This document shows, piece after piece, positions 12,701 through 21,750 of a DNA stretch of 64,000 bases. Below the pieces are notes generated by a model. The model searched no databases. It saw nothing but the letters and a program-made list of their open reading frames with translations, and was not told the DNA's origin. Every line of letters starts with the position of its first letter. Positions within the stretch are counted from its first letter, which is position 1. Source of the DNA: Phoronis australis (taxonomy: Eukaryota; Phoronida; Phoronidae); contig NMRA01000550.1 of the NCBI GenBank assembly GCA_002633005.1, positions 56,089 to 120,088 of the forward strand, read 5' to 3'. Position numbers and translations under genes: made by a program.

Positions 12701-15700
12701 AGCATTTTTTTGAAATTCAAGATGGCGCTATACTGCCATCTTAAATTATAAAAAATGTTCGAGTTTGCACAAAGTGCAGTCAAGTTAACTTTGTTCTCCT
12801 AACCACAAAATGTTCCCTGGCCACAGTGCTACATAAGAGCAGAGGTCAAATTTCTAGACTTCATCTAACCAACATAATTTCAAGAAACTACTGAATGACC
12901 ATTTGCGGCAATCACTTCCAATTTAAAAGCCGCCAAACCTGACCAACTCCTTTTCTTCATTTGTTGAGAAAGCTATAAAGGTCCGAACCGTGAACTTAGA
13001 CCAGGGTAGAGTTCAGTACCTGTCTCGCACGGCAATATGTCGAATAATCTCACGAAGTCTTGCTTTTCTGGCGAGGTCCTAGCGTTATTGAACTCTACTT
13101 CGTCTGATCACTAACCGGAAGCGGAAGTGCGCATTGGAAGAGAGTGGCATTTCCTGTGGAATTTCATGTGAAAATATCAGAGTTACTAATCTACTCTCTG
13201 TTATCAATGTGGACAGACTCGCAGTTTATATATGGCCGTGGTAAAACGCGCGCACGTGTTGGTGAAACCCAAGTAAATGGAAAAGACAAATGTAGACTTC
13301 AGTATTAGTTGCACTGACAATTTCGCCTATGCATATCTTCACTTGTTTCTTTGTTCTCCAAATGGATAAAGAGCTCTCGTTTCAGGGGACCGTTAATCTT
13401 AATGTTAAAAAATCTAGCCGGCTGATTGAAATTAACGTTCAGGCATAGCATAGAGATTATCCCGATTTGAGACGACGGGAAACTCCTAGTGTGCCTAATT
13501 CATTCTTTACTTTATTGGTTGATTATTCTTGTTCAAGCTGTTCTTCAAGGTTTAATATTCCAAGACTCGGCGGGCGGTCTAATGTTTCGACTCGAAATGT
13601 AACTCGAAATTACTTTTGCCATTTACTAAGGTTATTTTAGGCGAACTCAAGATAAATGTCTATCATTTCATTTACGCTCGAGTGCATAATGAATTAGTAC
13701 GTGGAAAACTGTCAAATCTCAGTTTGTCAGTCTTGGCGACCTCAGAACTAATGCTAACGCTTCGCGTGTGAACTCGGAAATTCAAGTTTTTCATCAAAAT
13801 CTCGAGTTCGTACTCAAATTTGTAACTCAAATCTAGAGCGTCAGGTGCGAACTTGGACTAGAAACGCGTATGCATAAAACACAACGCACTCGAGCACAGA
13901 ACATGACACGCATATCTTGAGTTCTCGCAAAAGTAGAACGGGTTATGAGGAAACTATTTCGAGTTCTAGTTCGAGAACACAAATTAGACCCCAGGTGTGT
14001 CAAAGCGTACTCATTAGATAATTAAGCATTATGTTAACATCCTGCACTCACATCAGTTACTGTCATTTTAAGGTCTCTCGGGTGACTTAATGTTGAAAAC
14101 AGAGCTAGCAAACGTGTTTATAAAATCGTTCGTAATAATGTTTCCAAGTGGCAGTTACGTCACTGATCTCTTCTCGGTATTCCAGGCACGTCTCTCACAC
14201 CGTACAAGAAGTGATCATGTTTTTATAACCTTAAGGGTCACACCAATGCGCACAAAACTTTCTGAAATCGCTAAATGTTTCGTGGAATTCTCGTCCTGGC
14301 CACCATGGATACATCACAGATATCGATATATTTCAGTGTTAACTCATGTTTTTTCTTTTGATATTATTGAGAGCAGTGACAACTCAAATTTGACTTACTT
14401 ATCAATTTATTGGTAAATTTATTTATTCAATAATCACCATTCCTGTCCTTTTGACACTTCACATGCTCTTTTTGTTCAGCTCATTTTTACTTCAAAGTAA
14501 TTGTATAACTGATATTATTCCCGTCTTATTTACTGTTCTATTGCTATGCTAATTTGCTATGTTATTTGTTTTGTGTTGTATTATTAATATTTTTGCGTTA
14601 TAAAATTTCTGTTGTGTGGACCACCATACAAACAAGTTTCAACTTTTTGATGTTATCCAGGTAGCACGCATATTTTTATTGATTATGAATATACATTATT
14701 TTCAATGTTCATTCTTTAATTGTATATTATGAGACACTGTTTGTACATTTACCCAAAAGTAAACAAACTCAATGCTGTCAAAGCAATTAGCAGGTGTAGT
14801 ACTAGACAGGGCCACTGTCTCTTCTTAAGCATAAGTCCGAAATCAGGTACTACGTTAGACAGTGCCATCGTGTCTACTTAGCAGTAGAGACGGTGATGCT
14901 CTCATAATGTTTTCATACGCAGGAAGCGTTTTGGCAAATTATGCTTCACAGTGATTAACCATCTAAGTCACGTCGTTATAAGTACCATTTGCGCAAAAGA
15001 TACAGTTCTTATAGCAACGTAACTTTAATGGTTTTATCTGTGTGAGGCATATTTCGTCGAAAATCCTCCTGTGTATGAAGGCTTTATGGGAGCATTACTG
15101 TCTCTACTGCCAAGTAGACACGGTGGCACTGTCTTGCTTAGTACTTGATTTCGCACTTTATACTAATTAAGAACGTAGCAAAATAAAAGTACTTTAGTTG
15201 CAATACAACGGCATTAATAATATAGCCTAATTCATATTGAAAAATCGGAAAACATTGGAGTTTTCAAGTGATCTTTTCGTTTTTGCGTTATGCAGCTTTT
15301 GAGATTGTTCATCTTGTAAAACTACAGGACATTTTCAATCATAATTTGTGCAAAGGTGAAACACAGTTGCCTGAACAGTGAGTAAATCAGATCTGACATT
15401 GATTTGAGTTCGAATCGTCTGTCTTAGGTATGGTGTTCAAGGTAAGCAAAATTTGGACTTTTTGTCTTTTTTCTATGGTTGACAATTAACTTTGGAAGAC
15501 GGCAGTAATACCACGAAGCAATTGCCGTTTTTTGTTTTTTTTTGTAGAACCAATATGGACGAGAAAGCGGAAGAATACATGTCACTGTCTCGTGAAGAAG
15601 CGGCCACTTCGGAAGTTCCTCTAGTGTTCTTAGGTTTTCCTTCCGCGAAGGACCCAACATGGCGAATTAAAAACCCGAGTAAGTAAACAATCTTTCGTCA

Positions 15701-18700
15701 ACAGCGCCATCTATAGCAATATTTCCACCAAGCAATTCCTGCGTTTTAATTACGGCGTAGCTTGGCAGTAGCTGTCGCTTCTACACTCAGTTGTTTAGAT
15801 TCGCAATATAGCGGTGTCTGTTTACTGTATTAATGGGCACCCTTTCGATCCTCTGTCGTTGCTCTATGGCGGATCGAAAACTATACCGAGAGATTGAGAG
15901 TGTCCATTAAAATTGTTAACAGACAAAACTGTCGCGAGTTTAGTTAAATATGTTTACTGACAGCGGTATACTTTTGCACAAATGTCATCTGACGGCACTT
16001 TTTCTACATGGTTTTTCATAGTTTTGAAAACAATCCTTTTCCAATGTGTGAATGCTTCCAGACCATTGCACACTTTCTCATGGACAATCGCGCGGCCCGA
16101 GATAACTAAGTAGCGTTTTTAAAACGTCAAAAAGGCCATTGAACGAGTAATAGTCACGAGAGTGTCACGTGGTTATAGCAAATTGGTATTGATCGTAAGG
16201 TTTAGATGGGTCACAGACTTGGAATTTTATGGCATGGTTTTCAACATTTACAGGCAAAAGTACGGCTACGGCTATTACACTAGTTAACTATGACTGGTTC
16301 AGTGATTGGGAGGACACACGCCTCGGGAAAAGAGGTGAGAATTATGAAGAGTTCAAGGCTAGTCTCGGTGAAATGGTGTGGACGAAATGCTTAGAGTACT
16401 TCCCACAGCTCGAAGGCAAGGTGAGTGTCGGCTGAGATGAATCTTGCAGTTCATCGTTTAGTGTAAACGGTTGAAATAGGATGTATTTGTGTGTATGGAG
16501 TGTAGCAAGCCACGCCCACTCCTTATTAGGAGCTATTGAAAAGTACATTGTTCTTAAACCTCATCAATCACTGATAGGCCCCACCTCTCCCACAGAAATA
16601 ACCAAAAAGTCAACATGTCGCTTTTATAGGTTGCACATTTTTCCTCGAAGAAAAATGTGGTGTTGTCACCTCTCCCCTAGTCACATTACGATATCTTAGA
16701 TCCGTCAATGTCAATGTCGATTCATCAATTCAGCATATCTCCACAGAAGGCAGCTGAAACAAAAGATCCAAGACTGTTGGTTATCGGCACGGATATTGGA
16801 GAACGTTTAATTCGACTGTCTTCCAAGGAGGGAACCTCTCGTGATCTAAAACGATTCTTGATAAAAACAGTGTTGCTCTAACGTCCTTGCGTCTATAATA
16901 TTGGGCATTTTAACACAAGATTTGTCTCAGTCTCTGAAGAGTTTACATTGTTGTAAAGACACGGTCTGCAATGACGATCAGCAAAATTGTCCAATAATAC
17001 ATGCGCGCACCCAGGGGAGGCTCGGGAGGCTCGAATGAGCCCCCCCCCCATTTGGCGAAGTGGGTAAAAAGGTCCGCCTCAGTGAAACAAAAAGTCTGAG
17101 AAAATGAGACAAAAGTCCTCTGAAAAGGCGCACAGTTCACAGTTCTGAAGGTTGTACTCGGTTTTTATTTTAGTCCACCCGCCTTTTTGTTAGCAAAAGG
17201 TCCGCTTTGTCAGAAATTCGAGCCCCCCATGTTAAAGGCTGGGTGCGCGCATGTAATACAAACGCAGTCGTTCAACCAAATGTGTTTATAACAAGAACTG
17301 CGTCTCGTGTACATGTCATTTTATAGCAACAATTGTTGCTTGTGTAAATGAATAGGTATCCCGTGACAAGGGATGCAGCGGTAAATTTTGGACAAGTATC
17401 TGCTAGTTCCTTGACCCGACATACACTTTTGAATTATGGGTACACTACTGAGTGAGACTGAATAGATAGATATATTTAGGCTGTTTATTTGTATTTGGAG
17501 CTCATGCGCGCACCCAACCTAAAAAATGGGGGGCTCGAATTTTTGTGAATGTGGACATTTAATACTAAGATTTAAGGGGTACTCTCAGAGCTATGAATTG
17601 TGCATTCGCCGAATTTTTGTTGTTCCTGCCTTTTTAGAGGACTTTTGTCTCGTTTTCTACATGTTTCGTTGTTTTTGTTTCTCTGAGGCGTATCTTTTTG
17701 TCCATTTCGCGAAGTGGGGGGCTCGTTCGAGCCCCCCGAGTCCCCCCCTTCCCATTTGGCAAAGTAGGCCAAAAAGTCCTCCTCAGAAAAACAAAAACTC
17801 CGAAAAAAGTAGGAAACGAGACAAAAGTCCACTAAAAAGACAGGAATTACCAAAGTTAGGCAAATGCACAATTCATAGCTCTGAACGTACCCCGTGAAAC
17901 TTAGTAAAAGATAAACATTCTCAAAAATTTGAGGCCCCCACTTTTTAGGCTGGGTGTGCGCATGACCCTACCGGCATTTCTTAGGACGTGTGCGCGCGTT
18001 TGTCTCTATAGACCCAATTCACTCCGACAGGAGGCACGTTCCAAAACGAGGCTCGCTACGATAGCTCCGTTGGCTTATTGGCATATACTGGTTGTATTCC
18101 GCGTTGCTCGAAACGGCTAGAAAAACTACGGACACTCAACTGTCTGTTTTACAATCCCTAAAGACGTTGAGATTCGGAAGCGTACGTTCGGTCCTTGCCA
18201 TACGCCGCGACGAAGGAAAATATGGCAGTGTAAAATTTATAAATGTTTTCGAAAAGTTAGATCATAATTTGTCGCATCTCGGTTGCCGAGCATCATAGCA
18301 ACGACCGGAGAATCTTCGGCCAGCCATGCTGTGTTCATGACTAGGGGTTGAAACATGATGCATTTTTCTTCCCAATAAAGGACAGGGCCCTCAATTCCTC
18401 GATTTTGGGACCGGATATTGGCCCTATTCCTCTTTCAAAAATATTGAAAAATCCCCCGAAATTCCCTACACGAGGCCTAAAAACTCCGCTAGTGATTGAA
18501 AACTTCGCTCCGAAGTTCAAATCACCTGTAACCACACAGGTGACAATTTGAAAAAGCACAAAATGTTACTTGAGACAGAGCCTGTGAGACCATGCAACAG
18601 GACGGGGATGCTGATCGGGAGGTAGATTTTGCCCCCCACTCGGCGAAAAAAGGTTCAGGCACCTTTCCCCTTGGATGAACGAGGCCCCTGAAGAAACATG

Positions 18701-20708
18701 ATAACTTTACTAACTGAAATTGAGCTCTAAAACGAGGTTATGCTTTGGACGAACGAATTAGGTGTTTTGATTTTAAAATTCACTGGCCCAGATTGATAGT
18801 TGAAACCTAACATGTGAAATAGACGTCAGAATTATTAAAACCAGGAAAGCAGAATTGATGGTCTAATAATTACTTGTAAATGTGTGCAAGGGAGTGAATG
18901 AGAACCTGCATATAATGCGAAAGCGATATCTCGGGCTGTGCTAGTTTTTAATTTTTTCAATTTAAAAAATCATCAAATCTTTATTTACGACCCTGGTTTT
19001 TTATTTTAATAAGAATATGTTTAATAACACCAGATATTCTTTCAGATGAATGACAAATCAACTGTTAGTCCTGGTAGTCTCTACCTCACCAGGACCTAGG
19101 CTATGCTTGATGTTAATATTCTTGATCAACAAATTAAACCAGATGTGACTAATTGCACATGACAGCAAAATGCTGAAAGCCACCACTGTCGAATATATCT
19201 TCAACTCGTCAACAATACAAGCAGATGACGTGTAGAAAGCATTTATCAACAATTTACTAGAAGAAACGTAACCTGCATTTAGCATAATACCTAATCTGTA
19301 ACACTACAATCGCCGTAGTTTGGTCATATCTACTTTTCATGTTTCGAACCCAGTTTTCCGAAAAAAATTATACCCTTTCGTCAGACAACTTTTTTATGCA
19401 TTGACTTGTTCACTAATGTATTTTTTTCTACGTCTCTGAGGTTAATTATCGACACCTTTTTAAGATTTAATATCCAGTTAGGACTCGAAAGACCGGCCAT
19501 TTAACTCACGCAATGTCAACGTCAGCTTTGTTTATCGCAGTGAGCCTCGCTTTGGATTTTAATGTCCGCCGCGTGAATAAGGTCTATGGAGGGTGTTCCT
19601 CTGCTCAGGAGAACTGAGCTCTTGGATCTTCAAAATTGTGAGTGATTTAACATTTTAGGCAGCATGGAATATAACATTTCATCCTTACTTTTCGACAGGT
19701 GGAATATTTAGAAGTCGGTAGCCCTCTAACAAATAATTACTATATAGGATCACAACAGGGTGAACTCTACGGCTTGCACCACGGCTTGTCACGTGTTCAG
19801 CCAGATGGCGTTATCGATCTCAGACCGGAAACGGACATCCCTGGTCTTTTCATAACTGGTAACAAATGCTTGTACACTTGATCCTCTTTACTTTTAGCAT
19901 TTGATTTTAAAACTGTTCTCCTGTATGAGAATTAATTTAAACTGTGTGAACTTCTTAACAATTACAGTTATCAAAACTGTGTAAAAAGACGACTCTCTGA
20001 ATTGTGACTTTCTTTAAACACAAAAATTCTCTGAAATTGATGAGAACAGACAAATTGTGCAGAGCATAGTGTTTATATTGAAAAAATCCTATGATATTAT
20101 TTGTGCAAAAATGTTTTAAAACACATCAGATTATACTGTTTTGTGGTGCGTTTAAAATATAAAAAATAGAAATCGCTAAGTACTTAATACCGGATGTGTA
20201 CGTATTTCTAAGAAAACATTATTGCGTGTATACAGTATCAAAAGCTACTATTTCCGTTGAGTGTCATAACTCTATTGACTTTTGAAAAAATGGGACAAGT
20301 GATTGGCGCAGAGGATCATTTAGTCGATATCTGTCAGTAGTAATCGCTGTTTTTAGTCTAGACTTCGTGTTTACCGTTGTAGGGAATGTGAACTGGCACT
20401 CCTTCTATTGTTTTAGTCAAATTTACGACATCGTCTTATTATAAGTGTTCTAATATAATAGGACTAAGTTTGTTGCCAAACGATCTGTCTTATTATAATA
20501 AAATTTGTATTCAATCTTTTGCATAGGCCAAGATATCTTTACTTGCGGCTTTGCCGGTGGTCTCTTCTCTGGATTAATGTCGTCGTCTGCTATTCTTGGA
20601 CGCAATATCTTGGTCGACATATTGGTTTACAAGTTCACGCGTTATCTGAAAGAACAGTATTACAGGCGGATTGCTAAGACACGACAGGAGGGCGGGGGAA
20701 TGTTGTAG
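658..20708 (+). CDS. RETSAT: All-trans-retinol 13,14-reductase (RETSAT), 3' nine exons
   Basis: Nine exons join in frame: 658-777, 2230-2431, 8057-8257, 11247-11369, 12187-12313, 15548-15678, 16254-16420, 19699-19858 and 20527-20708, giving 470 residues plus TAG. The family is an FAD-dependent oxidoreductase of the phytoene-desaturase/amine-oxidase fold that saturates the 13,14 bond of all-trans-retinol, at the ER membrane in vertebrates. Seen here in order: a YPMYSG-like block (RRFPLMKG), HGGSSEIAYH (vertebrate RGGSSEIAFH), FPSAKDPTW, GKRGENYEEFK, FPQLEGKV, GSPLTN, and the flavin-binding C-terminal block [10 protein letters not shown]. Every intron is GT-AG and phases agree at each junction. 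Vertebrate RETSAT is about 610 residues, so the N-terminal dinucleotide-binding motif is upstream of base 1. The C-terminus ends EGGGML and lacks a lysine-rich ER-retrieval tail. No stop or frameshift breaks the exons, so the gene looks functional. Orthology rests on recognised motifs, not on an alignment run. Confidence 0.93.
1492..1730. mobile_element. Palindromic MITE with GGGCCCGTTCC-type ends
   Basis: The left end reads ggggcccgttccaac followed by an actgacttagttaag block. The right end is its reverse complement (cttaagtcagtttcttgg, aacgggtccc). The interior is AT-rich with repeated AAGACAAATCTTA motifs and has no ORF. It is a non-autonomous DNA transposon lying in RETSAT intron 778-2229. 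Confidence 0.7.
1734..1866. repeat. Dispersed repeat A, copy 1
   Basis: It shares gcgccacgttgttattgttg, the flanking atagcaacaa and cgtattatcac blocks, and an ending gttgaagtttta with a second copy at 9601-9742. The order of blocks is the same. It begins CCAGTTGCA and is probably a MITE remnant. It directly abuts the palindromic MITE on its left. Confidence 0.65.
2230..2431 (+). CDS. RETSAT: RETSAT exon b
   Basis: The acceptor is ttgacag and the donor gca G|gtaaac; it starts in phase 0 and leaves one base. It encodes DLETCDWPFAILKFLP followed by LSRLLVKIGLIDRLSNIF, collinear with vertebrate PHAILLKFLPLPVVQLLDR. The true start of the coding frame lies 42 bases upstream of the TTG codon at 2272. 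Confidence 0.88.
2565..3100. repeat. Dispersed repeat G, copy 1 (uninterrupted)
   Basis: In reverse complement this stretch aligns with 5283-5405 joined to 7097-7185. Shared blocks are gccagacattaacca, cacctc(a/g)ttatca and gattgtgatatgt. It contains a 36-base hairpin with ttgggatt arms at about 2714-2749. The TTAA at 2688-2691 corresponds to the insertion site used by the THAP/P2X7-domain element in copy 2, so it serves as an empty site. Confidence 0.6.
3101..4476. other. RETSAT intron, weak internal repeats
   Basis: Two related segments, near 3235-3285 and 3500-3550, share gttg(c/t)caagct and a gtaaccag motif. This suggests decayed copies of one repeat. No coding frame is recognised. Confidence 0.35.
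4477..4551 (+). tRNA. tRNA-like cloverleaf, Thr(GGT) type; probably pseudogene or SINE head
   Basis: The acceptor arm GTCCCAA/TTGGTAC has one mismatch. The D arm is GCTC/GAGT and the anticodon stem TCTGC/GCAGA is perfect, with the 7-base loop ACGGTTA. The T arm is CCGGG-TTCGATT-CCCGG, with an excellent B box GGTTCGATTCC. The anticodon by position is GGT, but position 33 is C instead of the invariant U and the acceptor stem is imperfect, so a functional tRNA is doubtful. There is no clear T-run terminator right after it, and an unrelated tail follows, as in tRNA-derived SINEs. Confidence 0.5.
5283..5405. repeat. Dispersed repeat G, copy 2, left part
   Basis: This is the left half of a repeat copy (inverted relative to 2565-3100) split by insertion of the TTAA-flanked element at 5410-7092. 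The other half is at 7097-7185. Confidence 0.55.
5410..5555 (+). repeat. Left terminal inverted repeat, 146 bp
   Basis: It pairs with 6947-7092. It contains the motifs aggttggttggttatcc and ggaagtgacgttttagg. Similarity fades just inside base 5555. Confidence 0.9.
5744..6139 (+). CDS. P2X7 intracellular (ballast)-domain protein, C-terminally truncated, transposon-borne
   Basis: The ORF has 131 residues; the ATG at 5744 has a good context (aaaATGG). The N-terminal 30 residues are acidic and Ser-rich. Residues 36-43 are GYMFEPEY, like the FEPE segment that precedes ballast domains in many animal proteins. Residues 71-77 are WCKCTVC and 86-89 are CLCC, the cysteine clusters of the P2X7 intracellular zinc-binding domain (W-C-x-C-x2-C then CC). 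Residues 113-131 begin the next part (PECPATHS) and stop at TGA 6137-6139, where the known domain would continue with further Cys/His. The ORF has no ion-channel part. The end coincides with the junction where the opposite-strand gene also breaks, so I infer an internal deletion removed the remainder of both. The function in the element is unknown. Confidence 0.72.
   Translation: MAGVGDPYHSDSSVSDGDLVHSSGDEEFFHGHSVGGYMFEPEYNEAEYAQAQAAVERNEAATEDRRGDTSWCKCTVCVVIPTSMECLCCSEFDEAKPLLDMVKWTSDIPWTEEQLSHLPECPATHSYWMVT
6121..6420 (-). pseudogene. Continuation of the THAP gene in a shifted frame, ends at deletion junction
   Basis: This frame reads a Ser-rich acidic segment (CEEDSSSSSEQIGEPNFDKF), then IVELSKVLEVFRRCQVCGEG and SLGAQVTIQ. 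The layout L-x3-F-x2-C-x-V-C followed by a G-x-x-V-T strand is common after the linker in THAP transposon proteins, where further CxxC motifs follow. Here it stops at 6121, exactly where the opposite ORF breaks. No DDE/RNase H-like catalytic region remains. Confidence 0.6.
6323..6826 (-). CDS. THAP-domain protein, N-terminal part of a transposase-like gene
   Basis: The ORF has 167 residues; the ATG at 6826-6824 (revcomp) has A at -3. It opens MPHCCCVPGC, a THAP C2CH zinc finger that binds DNA. Residues by position: Cys6 (or Cys5)-Cys10, the conserved Pro27 in LHRFP, Trp36 in RRTWL, Cys60-x2-His63 in RVCGKHF, Phe64, and the closing Pro92 in DAIPSVL. All signature residues are present. After residue 95 the chain is Pro/Ser/Thr-rich linker and stops at 6323. 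A second frame (6121-6420) then continues with sequence typical of proteins that follow THAP domains, so the stop is probably a frameshift or lies in an unspliced intron. THAP domains are found in P-element and Kolobok transposases; in an element with TTAA duplications the latter is likelier. Confidence 0.85.
   Translation of the reverse strand: MPHCCCVPGCTKYRLTRALGVHLHRFPMDDTLRRTWLVRVKNAALPVHATYKAVENYRVCGKHFLPSDYERDLYAELMKAPAKQRLKKDAIPSVLIPGSAPSPPPRSAFLKREASRAVTSTVTGTSGGTSSTVTRASERTPERAIPGTGSDSPCAVFSTPEPCSDIE
6947..7092 (-). repeat. Right terminal inverted repeat, 146 bp
   Basis: It is the reverse complement of 5410-5555 with five substitutions and no visible indel, and is followed by TTAA at 7093-7096. 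Confidence 0.9.
7097..7185. repeat. Dispersed repeat G, copy 2, right part
   Basis: It continues the repeat interrupted at 5406. The shared blocks gggtaattgtgatatgt and cttctaac match the reverse complement of about 2600-2690. Confidence 0.55.
7186..8056. other. RETSAT intron, nothing recognised
   Basis: It is non-repetitive by eye. Short frames on both strands carry no family motif. Confidence 0.4.
8057..8257 (+). CDS. RETSAT: RETSAT exon c
   Basis: The acceptor is catttcag and the donor GTG G|gtaagt. The two leading bases complete a Gly codon begun in the previous exon. It encodes YYPHGGSSEIAYHLIP, the strongest RETSAT signature in the window, followed by the CGGDVLVRARV strand. Confidence 0.93.
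8258..11246. other. RETSAT intron (about 3 kb)
   Basis: The only recognised content is dispersed repeat A copy 2 at 9601-9742. Overlapping opposite-strand frames near 10640-11090 are mutual shadows without family motifs. Confidence 0.5.
9601..9742. repeat. Dispersed repeat A, copy 2
   Basis: It is the same orientation and block order as 1734-1866, including gcgccacgttgttattgttg. Ends are cagggacccagttgcat and gttttagcccag, which suggests imperfect inverted termini. Confidence 0.65.
11247..11369 (+). CDS. RETSAT: RETSAT exon d
   Basis: The acceptor is gattttag and the donor TCA G|gtaaga. It encodes GVRVQKSTGSDPVDIYANTV and then VSAAGLLNTKKLL, matching the vertebrate [22 protein letters not shown] region. 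It was recovered from splice-phase continuity; in the genome the frame is short. Confidence 0.87.
11997..12054. mobile_element. 58-bp bare palindrome with 9-bp target duplication
   Basis: The arms tagacaatgaccatcgtctc and its reverse complement meet at a central GAATTC, with a couple of mismatches. The direct repeat TGTTAGAGC flanks it at 11988-11996 and 12055-12063. The terminal sequence TAGRCAATGACCATCG is the same as that of the 900-bp element at 60794-61693, which also has a 9-bp duplication. So this is a minimal member of the same family, in RETSAT intron 11370-12186. Confidence 0.75.
12187..12313 (+). CDS. RETSAT: RETSAT exon e
   Basis: The acceptor is ccgtttcag and the donor AGC TC|gtgagt. 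The frame set by the previous exon reads EYFSRISDLNLRPGVAGISV then FVGLNAPNEELNLPKSNCW, collinear with vertebrate [32 protein letters not shown]. It leaves two bases that complete Ser with the next exon. Confidence 0.87.
13007..13097. mobile_element. Short MITE H, copy 1
   Basis: The ends are tagagttcagtacc and the near inverse attgaactcta. The interior blocks ctcacgaagtcttgctttt and aggtcctagcgtta are shared with 26753-26896. It lies in RETSAT intron 12314-15547. Confidence 0.6.
13570..13995. mobile_element. CTCGA-rich MITE B, copy 1
   Basis: The ends ggtctaat / attagacc are inverted. The interior has many CTCGAAAT, CTCGAG and gcgaacttggactagaaac blocks, which are also found in copy 2 at 25567-25954. 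It has no ORF. Confidence 0.6.
14839..15152. mobile_element. Long-palindrome element related to the 60.8-kb family
   Basis: The arms of about 150 bp pair around 14995. Shared motifs are gacagtgcca(t/c)cgtgtct and gcagtagagac. An internal block (aattatgc..., aagtcacgt..gtaccatttgcgca) is also present in the arms of 60794-61693, so the two are cousins. No clear target duplication is seen. Confidence 0.6.
15548..15678 (+). CDS. RETSAT: RETSAT exon f
   Basis: It is preceded by a long T-rich tract ending ttgtag; the donor is CCG A|gtaagt. It encodes TNMDEKAEEYMSLSREEA and VFLGFPSAKDPTW, matching vertebrate DMDQAMERY and FFAFPSAKDPTW almost residue for residue. Confidence 0.93.
15679..16253. other. 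RETSAT intron, nothing recognised
   Basis: No repeat shared with the rest of the window and no coding motif. Confidence 0.4.
16254..16420 (+). CDS. RETSAT: RETSAT exon g
   Basis: The acceptor is atttacag and the donor AAG|gtgagt. It encodes SKSTATAITLVNYDWFSDW, GKRGENYEEFKAS and EYFPQLEGK, equivalent to vertebrate RSTMIMLIPTAYEWFEEW, GKRGSDYETFKNS and KLFPQLEGK. It ends in phase 0. Confidence 0.93.
17000..17253. mobile_element. Foldback family C, copy 1
   Basis: The ends are catgcgcgcacccag and ctgggtgcgcgcatg. The interior has the family signatures cccatttggcgaagtggg, gtccgcctcag and acaaaagtcc. TAATA occurs at 16995-16999 and 17254-17258, a possible 5-bp target duplication. It lies in RETSAT intron 16421-19698. 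Confidence 0.7.
17503..17964. mobile_element. Foldback family C, copy 2, near-complete palindrome
   Basis: Two arms of roughly 225 bp are inverted copies of each other around about 17735. They run from catgcgcgcaccc at the left end to gggtgtgcgcatg at the right. Opposite-strand frames in the arms give look-alike peptides because of the palindrome; they are not genes. Confidence 0.8.
17965..19698. other. RETSAT intron, nothing firm
   Basis: Small self-complementary segments occur near 18500-18545, but no termini or coding family was recognised. Confidence 0.35.
19699..19858 (+). CDS. RETSAT: RETSAT exon h
   Basis: The acceptor is ttcgacag and the donor ACT G|gtaaca. It encodes VEYLEVGSPLTNNYYIGS, a YGLHHGLSRVQP block and IPGLFITG, the start of the flavin-contacting C-terminal motif (vertebrate IPNLYLTG). 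Confidence 0.93.
19859..20526. other. Last RETSAT intron
   Basis: AT-rich, no repeat or gene seen. Confidence 0.5.
20527..20708 (+). CDS. RETSAT: RETSAT terminal exon
   Basis: The acceptor is tttgcatag. It encodes [18 protein letters not shown] then SSSAILGRNILVDIL and a basic tail, ending in TAG at 20706-20708. It matches vertebrate [32 protein letters not shown]. The tail is longer than in vertebrates and ends GGGML. Confidence 0.94.
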
Positions 20709-20825
20709 TAGGACTGCACACGTCACCAAACGCTGATGACTATGAAGCCGAAAAGAAGGAAATTTAAAGTGTCATAAAATGAAACGAAAACAAAACGCAC
20801 TTAAGTAAGATAGCGAACGAGGAAA

Positions 20826-20831
20826 AATAAA
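20826..20831 (+). promoter_or_regulatory. Canonical AATAAA poly(A) signal of RETSAT
   Basis: AATAAA lies 118 bases after the RETSAT stop codon, followed by a GT- and T-rich stretch. The position and downstream context fit a polyadenylation site and imply a short 3' UTR. Confidence 0.6.
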
Positions 20832-21750
20832 GTAATTGTAAACAAACAATTGTTTCTATCATGGTTATTATCGCAAGTGGGTCGTTTGTGATTCCTCCAA
20901 ATTAAACTTCGTGCAATGTGAGGGTGTGAATGCGCGTGCCCGGAATGTGTTCCCGTCGTTCAACTTACCCGACAATTTCGTATGGGACTTACAGGTGTAG
21001 CGATGAAAGGACTTCATCGTGATGCGCTCAAGCCAACTGTGTTTCTTCTCGGTTTCTAAACTACTCAAAAAAGAAGCTAATATACTGAAATTCCTGACAA
21101 TTTTAAACATGTTTTATGAATTTTCGTCTTACGGTGAAATAACGCGGTTTTACGAAAATTCGTTTGCCAGAAAACGAAAATAACAAAATGCCTGAATAAT
21201 ACAGTGCGGGTTCCCATTGTCAGAAACGTGGCTTAAATTTTAGGTATTAAAAGAAATGTGTAGGTCGTCTTTCAGTGGATCATATCGATCTAAAATTAGT
21301 TGAAAATGGGTCAGAAATGCTTAGAAAGTTTTTGTACCGGTGTAATCCATTGAAAATGGACTTAATAGCTCCTCCTAATGGGTCAAGTCCTGTTTTGCTC
21401 AACTTCTATTCTGATGCAGGTTACACAAAGACAGAAAATGACATCACGATAACAAGATTTCTACATCTAAACATGTCAATCAGGATGTTAGCAAGTACGA
21501 AAAACCAACGAGTCATCAATTGACGATAGAAACTTCGAGACAACAAAGTTTGCGAGATCTTATTCCATAATTTCCAGTTTAGGTCGCAGTTGGGAATGAA
21601 GTGTACCTTTAAAAATCAAAACTAAAGTCATCTTTCTGTAATACTTCATTCCTTTTGTACTTTCGTTTCCTGGTTCAGCGCTTTTTCTTAAAATCGGGTT
21701 CTCTCACCGTAGGACAAAATCCCTACGATATACATATATCAAATAGTCCC
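20832..21750. other. Intergenic, nothing recognised
   Basis: A frame at 21275-21523 is open but carries no family motif. Confidence 0.35.

Noticed and set aside
17526-17897. Overlapping 123- and 99-codon frames
   Set aside because: They are mirror images within foldback C copy 2, not genes.
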